Source: Misgurnus anguillicaudatus
Taxonomy: Eukaryota; Chordata; Actinopteri; Cypriniformes; Cobitidae
Assembly: GCF_027580225.2 (NCBI RefSeq)
Contig: NC_073343.2
Location: 372,001 to 436,000, forward strand
DNA: 64,000 nt
Direction: 5' to 3'
Translations under genes and position numbers: made by a program
Part shown: positions 44,835-56,189 of the stretch, in pieces
Position numbering within the stretch: the first letter of the stretch is position 1
Layout of the letters: every line of letters begins with the position of its first letter
Notes under the pieces: model-generated
What the model saw: the letters and a program-made list of their open reading frames with translations, nothing else
Told to the model about the DNA's origin: nothing
Databases searched by the model: none

Positions 44835-46047
44835 TTATACAACAGTTCGACGGCATGCGTTTGAAAAACAAAAACTAGAAAACAACAACGGAGTAATTTT
44901 AAAAGCCTCTTTGTTTGAGAACTACTTCTTCCGCCACGGATTTGAGGGCGGCCAGAATGACAGGTAAAACTTTCGGATGCTTTGAATCTCATATTAACTC
45001 AATGGACGGATTCGCCGTTTTTAAATATTACAATTTCTTGGTCACAAAGTGTAGTTTTAAGATTAGTTCAGTCAAGAATATATATGTATTATATTTAAAT
45101 CTACAGTCGATTAGTAAAGATAGCGCCTGTTTGAACGTTTGCTTAGTGAAATTCGGTACGTATGAGAACCAAAGCATGAGCGGACGTCAGTGTTCACACG
45201 CTCCGCTGACCACCGCCCTCTCTGGGCTACGTCTCTGACAGGGATTCCCTGGCTCTCATGTTGGCCTGATGGTCAAAAATGAGATCAAATCAGCAGTATT
45301 TGGTGTCATGATGAAACTATTACTTGTTTTCTTATTCATATTTAGTGTCTTTTGTGTTGTTATTGTTTTGACGCGAGGTAAAAGTTAATAAAACTATACT
45401 TCTATAATGTTACTATTGGTTTACCATTTCATCTTAAAGCGATACGAGCACTCGCTTATTATTAAGCTTTGTTCTTGTCAGTACTATATAAAACAGATTT
45501 TCATAAGTGTCACAGATGTTTTTGCATGCTGCTTATAAATATATCAGTGGCGATATCTCATAACGTGTTTTAATAGTCACGTCACGATAAAATAAATGAT
45601 CAATTGTCCGATTTAAAAGCTGCAGTGCTTACCTTGCAGTTCCACAGTGTTTTCGCGTTCTGAGGAGAGAGATCGCTTCAGAGAATTAATTGTTTTTATT
45701 CCTTTTTCCAAGTGTTAATCGTCCACACGATGTGACAATACTCCACTTAAGTTTAAAGTTACATCCAAGAGCGCTGATCTTTGACGGGATAAGTACTTTT
45801 GATTGGGATTCACAGACTGATTCACAAGCTAGTGAACCAATGAGACACACGGAGAGTGCTTAAAAACAGCGCGCCTGTGCTGTCAGAGATGAGCCTAATA
45901 AGAACCTCCATTCATTCACTAATACTAAAATGACGAGTAGGTGGTGGAATGATACGAAAGGTGAAGCGGTTACTGTGCCGTTATCAGCACAATATCGCAT
46001 AGCTCTTAGCCAATCAGATTCGAGAACCAGAAAGAACTGTTGTATAA
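44835..46047. mobile_element. ~1.2-kb TIR element (TTATACAACAGTTC)
   Basis: Ends TTATACAACAGTTC and GAACTGTTGTATAA are exact inverses. Just outside the left end lies a short hairpin, AGCAATATCGCTCG...GAGCGATATTGCT (44755-44834). The right subterminal CCAATCAGATTCGAGAACCAG is shared with the element at 58781-60123 (CCAATCAGAATGAAGAACCAG). No recognisable transposase. Confidence 0.65.
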
Positions 46048-46199
46048 TTGTTTATAACGCATTAAAACCTAAGGAACATACCAAAACTATATGTGTTTTC
46101 TAGCTGGGAGAATTATATGCATTCATGTGATCACCCGCTCTCTGTATTTCAGACGCCCCCTCATCAGCGCTCGACTGGCGCTGGCACTGTAACAAAGTG

Positions 46200-46950
46200 C
46201 ATAGTGAGTGTAGTTTTTCATTGTTAATTAATCTTTGTTAATGTTAGTTAATACAGTTGTTCATGTTAGGTCATTGTGCATTAATTAATGTTAACATATT
46301 CTGATTTTTTTTAATGTAGTAGCTTAAAGAGCACCTATTGTCCGATTCACGATTTTACATTTCCTTTGGTGTGTAAGTGTGTATTAGTACATGTTAACGA
46401 TATGCAAAAGGTACAAACCCCAAAGTAAACGATGATGCGAGATATCGTCTCCAACGTCAATCTCTTTTCTTGGACTACAACAAACACACAGATTGTAGGC
46501 AACAGTTTACTTCTGGTGATGTAGACAAGACCGACATTATCATAATTCCTCCCGCTTTGACTCACAGCCTGTAAATTAACTCCTGTTAGCATTGCATTGT
46601 GAGCAAATCTTTTAAACATGGTAAGAAGCGTCACATTTCCAGCTGACGTCAGAGGTATTCAGGCAAATCACAACGTACAGATTAGCTGGCCAATCAGGGA
46701 CGAAACGCTTTTCAAATCTGTGTGTTTCAGGAAAAGAGTGAAATCTGGAGCTACAAAAATGTACGGTATGTGGAAATGAATGAAACACACGAACACATTG
46801 TATTATACCAAATACACAAAATAACATTGTTTTTAGCATTTAAAGTGCGCCTATTTCATTGATTAGATTAATAAATGCTTAATAAATTGTTAGTTAATGT
46901 TAGCTAACACATTAAATAATGTTAACAAATACAACCTTATCATAAAGTGT
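46200..46950 (-). repeat. Interrupted GGTAACACTTTA-family repeat
   Basis: TTAATGTTAGTTAATAC-like steps at 46225-46315 resume at 46860-46955, so the family seen at 5471-5760 is split here. The ~530 bp between (46326-46855) is another dispersed fish repeat beginning AAAGAGCACCTATTGTCC; the 95- and 75-codon minus frames in it have no motif. Confidence 0.55.
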
Positions 46951-47617
46951 TAACATTTAATTTTTTTCTTATTATTCCTAATCTGTATAAGTGCTTATTG
47001 TAAACGTTTTAAGTTTATTGTTAAAGTATATAAACAAAATGGTTAAAGATGATTGTGATTATTGTGATACAACCCCATTGCTTTTATAGTGATATTCGGT
47101 TTTCATTGGTAAACATTACAATTCCAGTGTACCTTGCTGCTTTCATGTATCATCTGAAAGTAAAACATTTGAGCTTTATGATATGAATTACTTTCTGGCT
47201 TCACACTTCCACAAACCTATTTATTTTCTCTGCTGAACTGTGCAACTGAAAGACCTTCATTAAATCCACGGCATTCTCGACACCTAATCAATATCATTGC
47301 ATTTGATGTCAGAAATCTTTTTAAAATGGTGGGCTCTCTGAAAGTTATAAAGCTCAGATATCAAAGACATCACATTAACACAGTCAGCGCAGTCGAGCTC
47401 ATTTGTTAGTGGTTAAAATAATGTTTCGGTATGACATTTGGCTCACTTTAGTTTGGACGATTCTGACACACAAGACACTGACCTTTATAGGCTTGGACTG
47501 CAATATGATTTCTTATATTTAAACATGTAAAATATAATAGTATTAAATTAAATTTAATTGGAAAAAAAAATACATTCTGTATTGTATACAAATATTATTT
47601 TGGAGGTCACTGTACAG

Positions 47618-47745
47618 TGCTGGGTTATTTTCAACACACCATTTGTTAAAAAGGGATATACCCAGCCTTTGGGTTAAATAAACCCAGAAAATTATATTTG
47701 AACCAACAATGGGTTAAAACAACCCAGCATTTTGGATTGAAACAA
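47618..47745 (+). repeat. GGGTTA/AACCCAG dispersed repeat
   Basis: Alternating GCTGGGTTATTTT, TTTGGGTTAAATAAACCCAG and AACAACCCAGCATTTTGG steps. Related to 25693-25806. Confidence 0.5.
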
Positions 47746-47811
47746 CAAAAAATTAAGTTAAACAATTTCAACTTTTTCATAAGTAAGTCAAATTTATTGC
47801 TGAGACCTTAA

Positions 47812-48534
47812 AGGAATAGTCTACTCATTTTCAATATTAAAATATGTTATTACCTTAACTAAGAATTGTTGATACATCCCTCTATCATCTGTGTGCGTGC
47901 ACGTAAGCGCTGGCGCGCGCTGCGACACTTCGATAGCATTTAGCTTAGCCCCATTCATTCAATGCTACCATTTAGAGATAAAGTTAGAAGTGACCAAACA
48001 CATCAACGTTTTTCCTGTTTGAGACGAGTGGTTGTACGAGCGGGTTTGGTGGTACGGAGTGGAACGTGGCGCTTTTCTGAGCGGATTTGGAAGGGGAACT
48101 GTGTTTTGTGGCGTGGTAGCACTTTTGGGAGTGCTTTGACTCGGCGCAGTAACACCCTCCCTCTCCCATTATGAGAGTGAGAAGGGGAGCGGACTTTTCA
48201 GGCGGGTCGAAGTGCTCCCAAAAGTGCTATTACGCCAAAAAATATAGTTCCTCTTTTAAATCCGCTTAGAAAAGCGCTACGTTTTATTTTGTACCACCAA
48301 ACTTGCTCGTATAACTACTCGTCTTAAATAGGAAAAACGTTGATGTGTTTGGTCACTTCTAACTTTATCTCTAAATGGTACCATTGAATGAATGGGGCTA
48401 AGCTAAATGCTATCGAAGCGTCGCAGCGCGCTCCAGCGCTTACGTGCACGCACACAGATGATAGAGGGATGTATCAATAATTCTTAGTTAAGGTAATAAC
48501 ATATTTTAATATTGAAAATGAGTAGACTATTCCT
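47812..48534. mobile_element. 723-bp foldback MITE, T2/Kolobok type, copy 2
   Basis: Same length and ends as copy 1 (54-776), flanked by TTAA (47808-47811 and 48535-48538). The left arm segment 48017-48133 carries G at 21 sites where the right arm, read in reverse complement, has A. Across 48223-48345 the right arm agrees with the arms of copy 1 at those sites. A few more A-to-G differences occur near the loop (48204-48213). The 70-codon frame across this segment arises from those changes and is not a gene. Confidence 0.88.
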
Positions 48535-48538
48535 TTAA

Positions 48539-49893
48539 CTAACCTTGCATGAATAATGCCATATTATGTGTAAAATATGCACATTTTGAATGTGTGTAAA
48601 ATGTGAAGGAGACATTTAAGCACAATTTAAATAACAAGCATAATTGCACATTTAATTGTACAATATTTAAATGGCTGTTATTTGATTCATATACTGACAC
48701 AGCAACAGAAACTTACAAAATGATTTATTAAAAAAAAAATGTTACAAACATCATTTTATTGTGACATTTGAATAATAGGAATGTAGATGTGACTAAACTG
48801 TGCTTATTTGATTGAAAATGCAGAGAAAGACGGGTTATAATATGACAAAAAAGCCCCACGCACATTAAAGATCAAATACATCGCACTTCATGAAAACTGT
48901 CAATATCAGCATGCAATGCATTAATAACTATTTCTTGTGTCTTGTTTTTTGTTCTTTTCTGGCAAATAGCTGCATACCTGAATACATTAATCTTCACATT
49001 GATTATACATGTAGTTTCTTTATTTGCCCACACAAAACAAAGCGTAATCACTCTTTTTTTATTTATCGCAACATAAAGTGAATATCTTGAGCAACCTGTT
49101 TGGAACAAGTCACATTGAAAGTCACAAAGATAAAATAAACCTCCATCCTCTGGCAAACGCTCAAATTACTTGTTTGTAATGAGTTCAGGCGCATTGAAAG
49201 GAAGCGACATCTATTTTGCATGCTTTCTATTTCAATTTCACACAAATGTTAAGGGCTGTTATGATCACATCAGCACAGACACGACGAAATGACAATGTCT
49301 AAACGTGATTAAAGCTTATTGAAATATCACATCTTCAGGTGCATTCTGCCTGAAATAAGAATAAAGACACTGTTTGCTGCTGGTTCTGTTACTTAGCTTT
49401 GAAAAACTTCTGGTTGTAAATTTAGACTTGCTCTCTGTTACATCATACCTCCATGCCATTGTGGGAAATAGAGACCGATGCACGCCAATGCACAGTGCAT
49501 GAAAACATCAATACCTCCGCACGTTTGTGAAAGCTCTGATTGTAAAACAAGCAGACAAGTGTTGTAAGGTTTAGTCGAACCCTGGTAGGCTATGCGAATT
49601 TGTTATGCGACGGTGAATTTCACACGGTCAATTAGAAACACACTAGAAAGACGTCAATAGACTGCACTGATCAACACAACAACGTGTGTGCGTAATAATT
49701 CACTACATGCCTTTCCTACAATTTTTCTGCAAAGTAATAATACATGTACTAATAAATGTGGCTGCTATTTTAATGGCTCACAAATTAGGACCATGCACAT
49801 AAACTGATGTTACAATGTTAGGTCTTATCTAACAAATTTTTATTTAGCACTGAAGTATATTGAAAGACCCTTGTTTCTTCAAATTTGACCAAG
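48539..49893. other. Non-coding stretch, nothing recognised
   Basis: AT-rich DNA without repeat termini. Overlapping frames near 48872-49245 on both strands lack motifs. Confidence 0.45.
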
Positions 49894-50011
49894 GGATCAA
49901 GCAGTGGCGGCTGGTGACTTCTTTTTTCGAGGGCGCTTGATGCGAAGTTCGTCACAACGTGTATGTAGCTCGTCGTGTGTGGTTACTTTTTTCAAAATAT
50001 GTGTTCTACGC

Positions 50012-50266
50012 CAGTGGTTCTCAAACTGGGGGCCGGGGCCCCAGTTTTAGGGCATTTTATAAAATACATTCATTTATCATGAATTCTGTGTAATTAAACC
50101 TAAAAAAATAAGGCTACTAACCAACAGCACTACTTTGTATAATTTAATATGTTTTGCTTAATAAAATTTTGTCAGTTTTTTTGTCATAAATTTTCTTTGG
50201 GGGGGCCGCAAAAGAATGCACCGTACACAAGGGGGGCCGCACGCGGAAAAAGTTTGAGAACCACTG
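50012..50266. mobile_element. 255-bp hAT MITE with perfect 8-bp duplication
   Basis: Flanked by TTCTACGC (50004-50011 and 50267-50274). Ends CAGTGGTTCTCAAACT and AGTTTGAGAACCACTG are inverses and have the CAGTGGTTCTCAA start typical of hAT-Charlie-like ends. It is inserted within the hAT element at 49902-50542. Confidence 0.92.
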
Positions 50267-50274
50267 TTCTACGC

Positions 50275-50449
50275 ATCGAGTGATCCTGTAGTAGTGCTGT
50301 TGGTTAGTAGCCTTATTCTTTTAGGTTTAATTACATAGAATTCATTATAAATTAATGTATTTTATAAAATGTCATAAAGCTGGGGCCCCCCTGGCACCAT
50401 CTCACGGCCCCCCTGGGGGCCCCGGACCCCAGTTTGAGAACCACTGGTT
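50275..50449 (-). mobile_element. hAT MITE fragment, inverse of 50012-50266
   Basis: Ends CCCAGTTTGAGAACCACTG and shares, in reverse, GCTACTAACCAACAGCACTA and ATTTTATAAAATACATT with the neighbouring copy. One terminus is missing. The two copies form a potential hairpin of about 150 bp per side. Confidence 0.75.
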
Positions 50450-50575
50450 TAAATGACACATATTTTGAAAACGCAAGCAACACACTCCGAACACATATTT
50501 TGAATTAGCGCCCCTCGGATGAGCAGTCACAAGCCCCCACTGGTAGCAAGTCTGCTTCTCATGTACACTTCAAAC

Positions 50576-51109
50576 TAGAGGTCTTCTCGGGTTCAAAGAA
50601 ATGTTCCTGATCTGAAATTACTCGAATTACTTTTTATCCGAACCCAACGTGCATAAATCATTGTTTTTAAAAGAAAGACCCGACCTGAGACAAACCTGAG
50701 AAAATTAGACCTGAGTCTGACCCAGTGGCAATTTGATGAAACCCTGGTGGCCTCGCAACCAATTTAGCCCACTGCTTCATTTATTTTCATTTGTTATCTG
50801 ACGACAACACAGGGTAACCGCTAAAATGTGCATTTAAAATTAATTGACATGTCTGTCTCAACAAAAATTTACTTCCCGCCATACACACAATGTCAAAAAC
50901 GTTCTTGGCGAACAGAGGAGGGGTTGGAAAAGGACTCGATGCACGCACACAAGATAGTTAAGGTCTTCTTGGGTCTGTTCAGCAAAAACACATTCATTTT
51001 AAATTATGCGAGACCCAATTTCGTTATTATTATACCCGTTTCCGAACCCACTCTGGTCTCGGGTCAGACCTTGTGTATTTGAATGTAAGTGGACATGTGA
51101 AGACCTCTA
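50576..51109. mobile_element. 534-bp hAT element (TAGAGGTCTTC)
   Basis: Ends TAGAGGTCTTCTCGGG and GTGAAGACCTCTA; flanks CTTCAAAC (50568-50575) and CTTCAGAC (51110-51117) match at seven of eight positions. The interior has GACCCGA / TCGGGTC pairs near the ends. The 84-codon frame at 50828-51082 shows no transposase motif. Confidence 0.85.
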
Positions 51110-51275
51110 CTTCAGACTGCTCCAATGACCACAATGCATGCACCTCGATTATGATGTCACAACAGCTACTCACCCGATGCGCGCAGTTTTCAAATTGATC
51201 TCGCGGTACTTAAAAGTCATAAACCAATTGGTCTGCGCAGCACTGGATGAAATCGAACACGGCCTTTGCACTTAA

Positions 51276-52064
51276 AGTGATAGTTTGGCCAAAAATGATA
51301 TTAAACCCATGATTTCCTCATCCCGAAGCCGTCCGAGATGCATATGTCTATCGAACACATTTTCAGTTATTTTAGAAAATGTTGTAGATATTTCAGTTAA
51401 TCAAATGTTAAGTAACGGGGTCCACCTCCTTCAAGTCCAAAAAAGTGCATTTATTTTTCCTGATAGAAATCCAAATGACTCCAGGATGATAAGCAAAGGT
51501 CTTCTGAGGGTAATCCGCGCGGTGTTGTTGTAAAAATATCCATATTTAAAACTTTATAAACGAAAATAACTAGCTTCCGATAGTGCTGCCATCTTTGTCG
51601 CGTCCGCATTCAAGATGAGTGCGTACCCAGTTTATGAAGGGTTCTCTGCTGTTGCTCTGTGCCCCCGCCCTCCGAATTTGTCATACGTCACTAAGAAAAG
51701 TGAGCACAATGCGTTGATACTCTCTCCTGAATACAGAGGAGTCTAAAATGGCGGCGTTGTCGGAAGCTAGTTATTTTCGTTTATAAAGTTTTAAATATGA
51801 ATATTTCTAGACCACGCAGATTACCCTCAGAAGACATTTGTTTATCATCCTGGAACCGTTTGGATTTATTTTGGGAAGGATAAGTGCAGTTTTTTGGACT
51901 GGAGGTGGTGCCCGTAACTTTACTGTTAACGACTGAAATATCGAAGACATTTTCTAAAATAAGCGAAAATGTGTTAGTTTGAAAAATGATGGACATATGA
52001 ATATCGGACGGCTACAAGGTGAGTAAATCATGGGTTTAATATCATTTTTGGCCAAACTATCCCT
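51276..52064. mobile_element. 789-bp foldback TTAA element
   Basis: TTAA (51272-51275), then AGTGATAGTTTGGCCAAAAA; the right end TTTTTGGCCAAACTATCCCT is followed by TTAT (51 bp of the arms are near-perfect inverses). The arms pair along most of their length, meeting near 51600-51760 (GCTAGCTTCCGA / TCGGAAGCTAGT). Related to the family at 58636-60920 (ATTTCAGTTATTTTAG, TTCTGAGGGTAAT). Confidence 0.8.
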
Positions 52065-52068
52065 TTAT

Positions 52069-53897
52069 TTTCCCCTTAAGTGATCAAGGGGTTAATGCGT
52101 TCATTTAAACCCATTTCAAGTGTTCCTCCAGTTGTGGAAATAACGCACATCTCAGTCAATAAGACAAGTTTACAAAAGAAGGACTTGGAGAATTTGGAGT
52201 GGAATGCAGCCCAGTTCGCCACCCAAATCTTTTTTGGGTCCTGGGACTTTTTTTACTACAATTCAGGAGTTTTCCATCAGTATTTTTCACGTTCCCTTCA
52301 AATGGTAAAATAACTGTTTACACAACATGCAGAGTTTCTGTGACTGTATACACTGCTTAGTTTCACACCGTGCACTTTGCAAAAGCACTGTACACGTGTA
52401 AAATTATACAGTATGCCTTTAAACACTTTAATCTTTTAATATAGACTCAAACAAGTCTAATATATATTTGAATCATTTCAGCTCTCTCAGTATATTAGAA
52501 AGCTTCTGTTGCATTTCCACAACTGTTTATCTCCAGCACCTCCATGATGCAACCCTGATATTGGCTGGAGGTTTGCAAAGTAGATTATATTATAAGAGAG
52601 ATGCAGTAAATAAAATCATTATTCTGTACACTTTGCTCAGAATCACCATTAACTTCATCTTATTACATTGTTAAATGCAAATTTAGTCGAAGCGAATGAT
52701 TGTACAATTTTAACTTCGAAAGACACCCCGAATCCAAATGCTCCTCTCGTCTTGTAGCTTTGTTGAAAGAATGCATTTTGATATCTTCAATGTGTGACAG
52801 GCCGTGCCCTGAAACAGATTAGCTTTGCTAATGAATTAATGTGATCAGGATTGAGAAGCACATAATGAGACCCGGCTGCATGCAATTCAGATCACAAAAT
52901 AGGCCGCGGTAAAAGAAACATTTTACCGCCTGGCTCTTCTGGAACATTGTAGTTGCCCTTAAGTTCTTATTAGCTTAAAGTTGTGACAGACCTCTTCTGT
53001 AAAAAAGATTTGATTTCTCATTATATCACAACTCAGTCTGGCAGAGTTAATAAGAATACTGTCGCCGATAACTTCACAGATCCGACTGAAAACTTTCCAA
53101 CATAAGTGGTTAGTTTTATTAAGCTTTAGCTGCTCAACAGAGAAACATTCTTCCCTGAAGGATGATTTAAAAATTTGTTATAGCGCTTTGGCTTGCATTT
53201 CTAATATAAGCATGCTTGGTAGGCTTTGCTTTTAATAATGTCATCATACACAAAACAAACAAACAAACAACAACAACAACAAAAAAAAATGCTAGCACGA
53301 CTTGCATTTATTTACGCTTCTCTGAACTGCTTCGAGTGTGACCACCTGTACGTTCCTGATATCCAGGCCAATGCCATTATTGATGTTGAATTGTGCAGTC
53401 ATGCCTATACTAAATGGTTTCGACAGGTTAAGTGTGTTGCAGAAAGATATTTCAATCAGCCCATGTTAGGTTGATGATTTAAGCCCTGAACAATTACATA
53501 TTCAATAATATTACTGTACATTTTGGTGATTAAATTCAAACTCTCTTTTTCGAAAAAAGTGTTTTATTTTTCTTTTTAAAGCTGCTCAACAGTGAAGGAT
53601 TTCTTGCGCTGTAGAAGTCTGTCTGGTCACTGTGCAGGTGATAAATTGCTTGTGATTACTGTGGTCCTAATAAATTCGATCAAAGGTTTGTGTGCTTGGT
53701 TACCCATGAGACAATAGTGTCGATAAAGTGCATGCTTGAAAAAATATGGGACATATAACGTATGAAGTAAAGAAAAAATCAATACAAATAGAATATGTGT
53801 ATACTAGGCTACTATTTACTCAATTTAATCTGCAATTTAATGTACAGAGCAAATGTGAAATTATTATTTAATAAGATGTTAAAGATTTAAATTAGCC
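52069..53897. other. Single-copy-looking DNA, candidate regulatory region
   Basis: No repeat termini. About 52680-53110 stands out by complexity and by homeodomain-type cores (GCTAATGAATTAATGTGATC, 52828-52847). The short frames at 52080-52674 and 53226-53474 lack motifs. A conserved non-coding element is inferred from composition only. Confidence 0.4.
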
Positions 53898-53901
53898 TTA
53901 A

Positions 53902-54231
53902 AGGGATAGTTTACCAAAAAATTTTAATTCTGTCATCATTTACTCAGCCTCATTTTGTTACAAACCTGTATAAATGTCTTTGTTCTGATGAACACAAAGG
54001 AAGATATTTTAAGGAATGTTTGTAGCCGAACCGTTCGTGGGCCCCATTAACTTCCATAGTAGGAAAAAAGAATACTATGGAAGCAAATGGGGTCCATGGC
54101 GGATCGATTCCAAACATTTCTCAAAATATCTTCCTTTGTGTTCATCAAAACAACGAAATTTGTACAGGTTTGTAACAGCATGAGGCTGAGTAAATGATGA
54201 CAGGATTTTCATTTTTGGGTGAACTGTCCCT
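53902..54231. mobile_element. 330-bp T2-type MITE (AGGGATAGTTTACC)
   Basis: Flanked by TTAA (53898-53901 and 54232-54235), giving TTAAAGGGA at the left and TCCC-TTTAA-type sequence at the right. The arms are inverses (TCTGTCATCATTTACTCAGC / GCTGAGTAAATGATGACAGG) and meet in a short centre around 54065. Common in fish genomes. No reading frame. Confidence 0.88.
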
Positions 54232-54546
54232 TTAAACTAGTCTGCCTTACAGAAAAAAAAAACATGAATTTCAAATGTGCCAAACATGTTATCATATTAT
54301 AGTTTATAACGTGGTGCACGTGTAAAATGTTTGCACATTTTGTAATAGGTTTTTACATGTGAATCGCACTACACTGTGTATTTTTATAATGCGTTACCTT
54401 ATATGTTTAATTGCATTTTGGTGTTTAGTACCTTTATGAAAGCTTTATAACAAATTAAATTTAAGTAAAAAAATTTTTTTTAACTGCTTACTATATAAAT
54501 AAGCCAGAATAGGTTGCCAACAATAACAAAATGATCCTTCATTTAA

Positions 54547-55198
54547 CTCTTTCCCCGCCAGGTTTTTTTTAAAGTTGCCAGCCAGCACCAGCATTTTTCA
54601 TGATTTTCACAAAAGTTTAATGCCTTCCAGAAAATGTTCTTCTTTAAATATATAAACAAACAATATACACTGAAAAAAATGATTCATTCAATTTACTTAT
54701 TTTTTTAAGGTACATTAAAACAAAAAAGATTAGTAAAGTAAAATAAAATAAAATAAACTTTTGTTTAAATGTAGCTTAAATAAATTGATTGCAACCACTT
54801 ACCTTAAAAAATTAAGTAAATTGAACGAATATTTTTTTCAGTGTATCAAATGTAAAAACAGACCCTCTGCTTTCAAACAAAAAAAATAACGTTTCGTCCT
54901 GCCTTCATTACTTTTCTTTTTATTACCTCTCAAATATGGGTAGGTTTCTTCAATAACACCCAATTTTGAGCAAAAAAGCTGTGATAATTCCATCCCGACT
55001 TTTGATAGAAATCAGATGCGATCTTTAAAACATACACAGAGTTCTTTCTCTTTCACGTGAGGCGTTGTAAAAGTTGTGGAAGTGCGCTACCTGCCTGGTG
55101 GTTAATAGCAGTATTGCGGAAAGACGGAAATTCTCATCATTGGCAGGGAACAGTTTTCTCTTAATTGACGAGTTATGCCGTTAATGGCGGAGGAAGAG
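54547..55198 (-). mobile_element. TTAA MITE with CTCTTTCCCC end, copy d (nested)
   Basis: Flanked by TTAA (54543-54546 and 55199-55202) and oriented opposite to copies a-c: it starts CTCTTTCCCCGCCAGG and ends GGCGGAGGAAGAG. It is interrupted by the TA MITE at 54668-54843. Its right TTAA is shared with a T2-like terminus, TGGTATAGTTCACAC. Confidence 0.8.
54668..54843. mobile_element. 176-bp TA-flanked palindromic MITE
   Basis: TA (54666-54667 and 54844-54845) flanks CACTGAAAAAAATGATTCA and ...ATTTTTTTCAGTG. Sibling of 36844-37024. The host element reads through correctly when this segment and one TA are removed, which supports the insertion call. Confidence 0.85.
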
Positions 55199-55202
55199 TT
55201 AA

Positions 55203-55460
55203 TGGTATAGTTCACACAAAAACGAAAAGTTGGTAATTTTTGCTTACCTTTATGTCATTTGATCCCCAATGTTTTTCTTTGTTCTTTAGAATCCAAAAGC
55301 AGATTGTTTTTTAAATGTGTTATTTTGCATTATCTGGAGTGGATGGTGACCACAATGGGTGCTGATCCCCTGAATGCTCTGGGGCTCAAGCACCCATTGA
55401 AATTGCCATGGCTGATAAGCTCAATTAATTTGAATCAAAATCGGTTTTGAAATTCGGGAG
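55203..55460 (+). repeat. T2-like left-end fragment
   Basis: TTAA then TGGTATAGTTCACACAAAAA resembles a decayed AGGGATAGTTCACCC-type terminus. No right end is found. The extent is approximate. Confidence 0.35.
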
Positions 55461-56139
55461 CCTTTCTGATTGGTGGATCTCATCATAATATCTTCAATGC
55501 TTTGATGAATACGCTAAATAAGTGAGGCACACATTTAGCATCTCAGACAGCGCGGAAAACGTGTCTGCGCTGCTTTCCTCTTCCTTTTCAAAGTGCTTGT
55601 GTGCTCCCTACGGCGTCTGCCATTGTAAGCATCCTAATTATCATTGTGTGACGTTTTACCAACCAACCACTGACGGAAAACAAAATCTGCGCCTAAGTGA
55701 GCCTTGGGTCTATTTTTATTACCCAAAAATAACAAATTACTTCATTATCAGTTAGTAAAATAATTGTTAGGGGCAGTCCTTGATTAGTTAAAACATTTTA
55801 AAAGTAACATGATTTCAGTTTCTTATTCATTTATTTTATCATCAAGAGTTTCTTAAAAAGTGTAAAAATATTGTCTCGTCTCGTTCTCGTGAACCCAATC
55901 TCGTGTCTCGTCTCGTGGATTAAGTGTCTCGTCACACCCCTAGTGTTTCGGTAGTCGGCCCGACTCCGTTTCCCAAAGTGTTTTACAAAAATCACACACC
56001 CCGCCTTTAAATATAACAGATTTAAATAAAGAAAGGAAATCATACACACCTGGAATGGTATAAGGGTGAGGATAAGAGAATTTTCATATTTCTTTGAACT
56101 ATTGTTTTAACACAATTGCATTTTTGGAATGTCTCTTTC

Positions 56140-56189
<50 letters not shown>

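Larger units (their letters stand above)
49902..50542. mobile_element. hAT element (CAGTGGCGGCTGGTGAC) with nested hATs
   Basis: Ends CAGTGGCGGCTGGTGAC and GTCACAAGCCCCCACTG are imperfect inverses with the CAGTG start common in hAT MITEs. The flanks GGATCAAG (49894-49901) and GTAGCAAG (50543-50550) agree at six of eight positions, a decayed 8-bp duplication. Another hAT MITE (50012-50266) and a fragment of a sibling (50275-50449) lie inside. Confidence 0.75.

Noticed and set aside
47962..48174. 70-codon frame in the foldback copy as a gene
   Set aside because: It is the foldback arm. The frame stays open mainly because A-to-G changes removed TAG/TAA/TGA-type stops, and the equivalent arm at 181-380 is not open.
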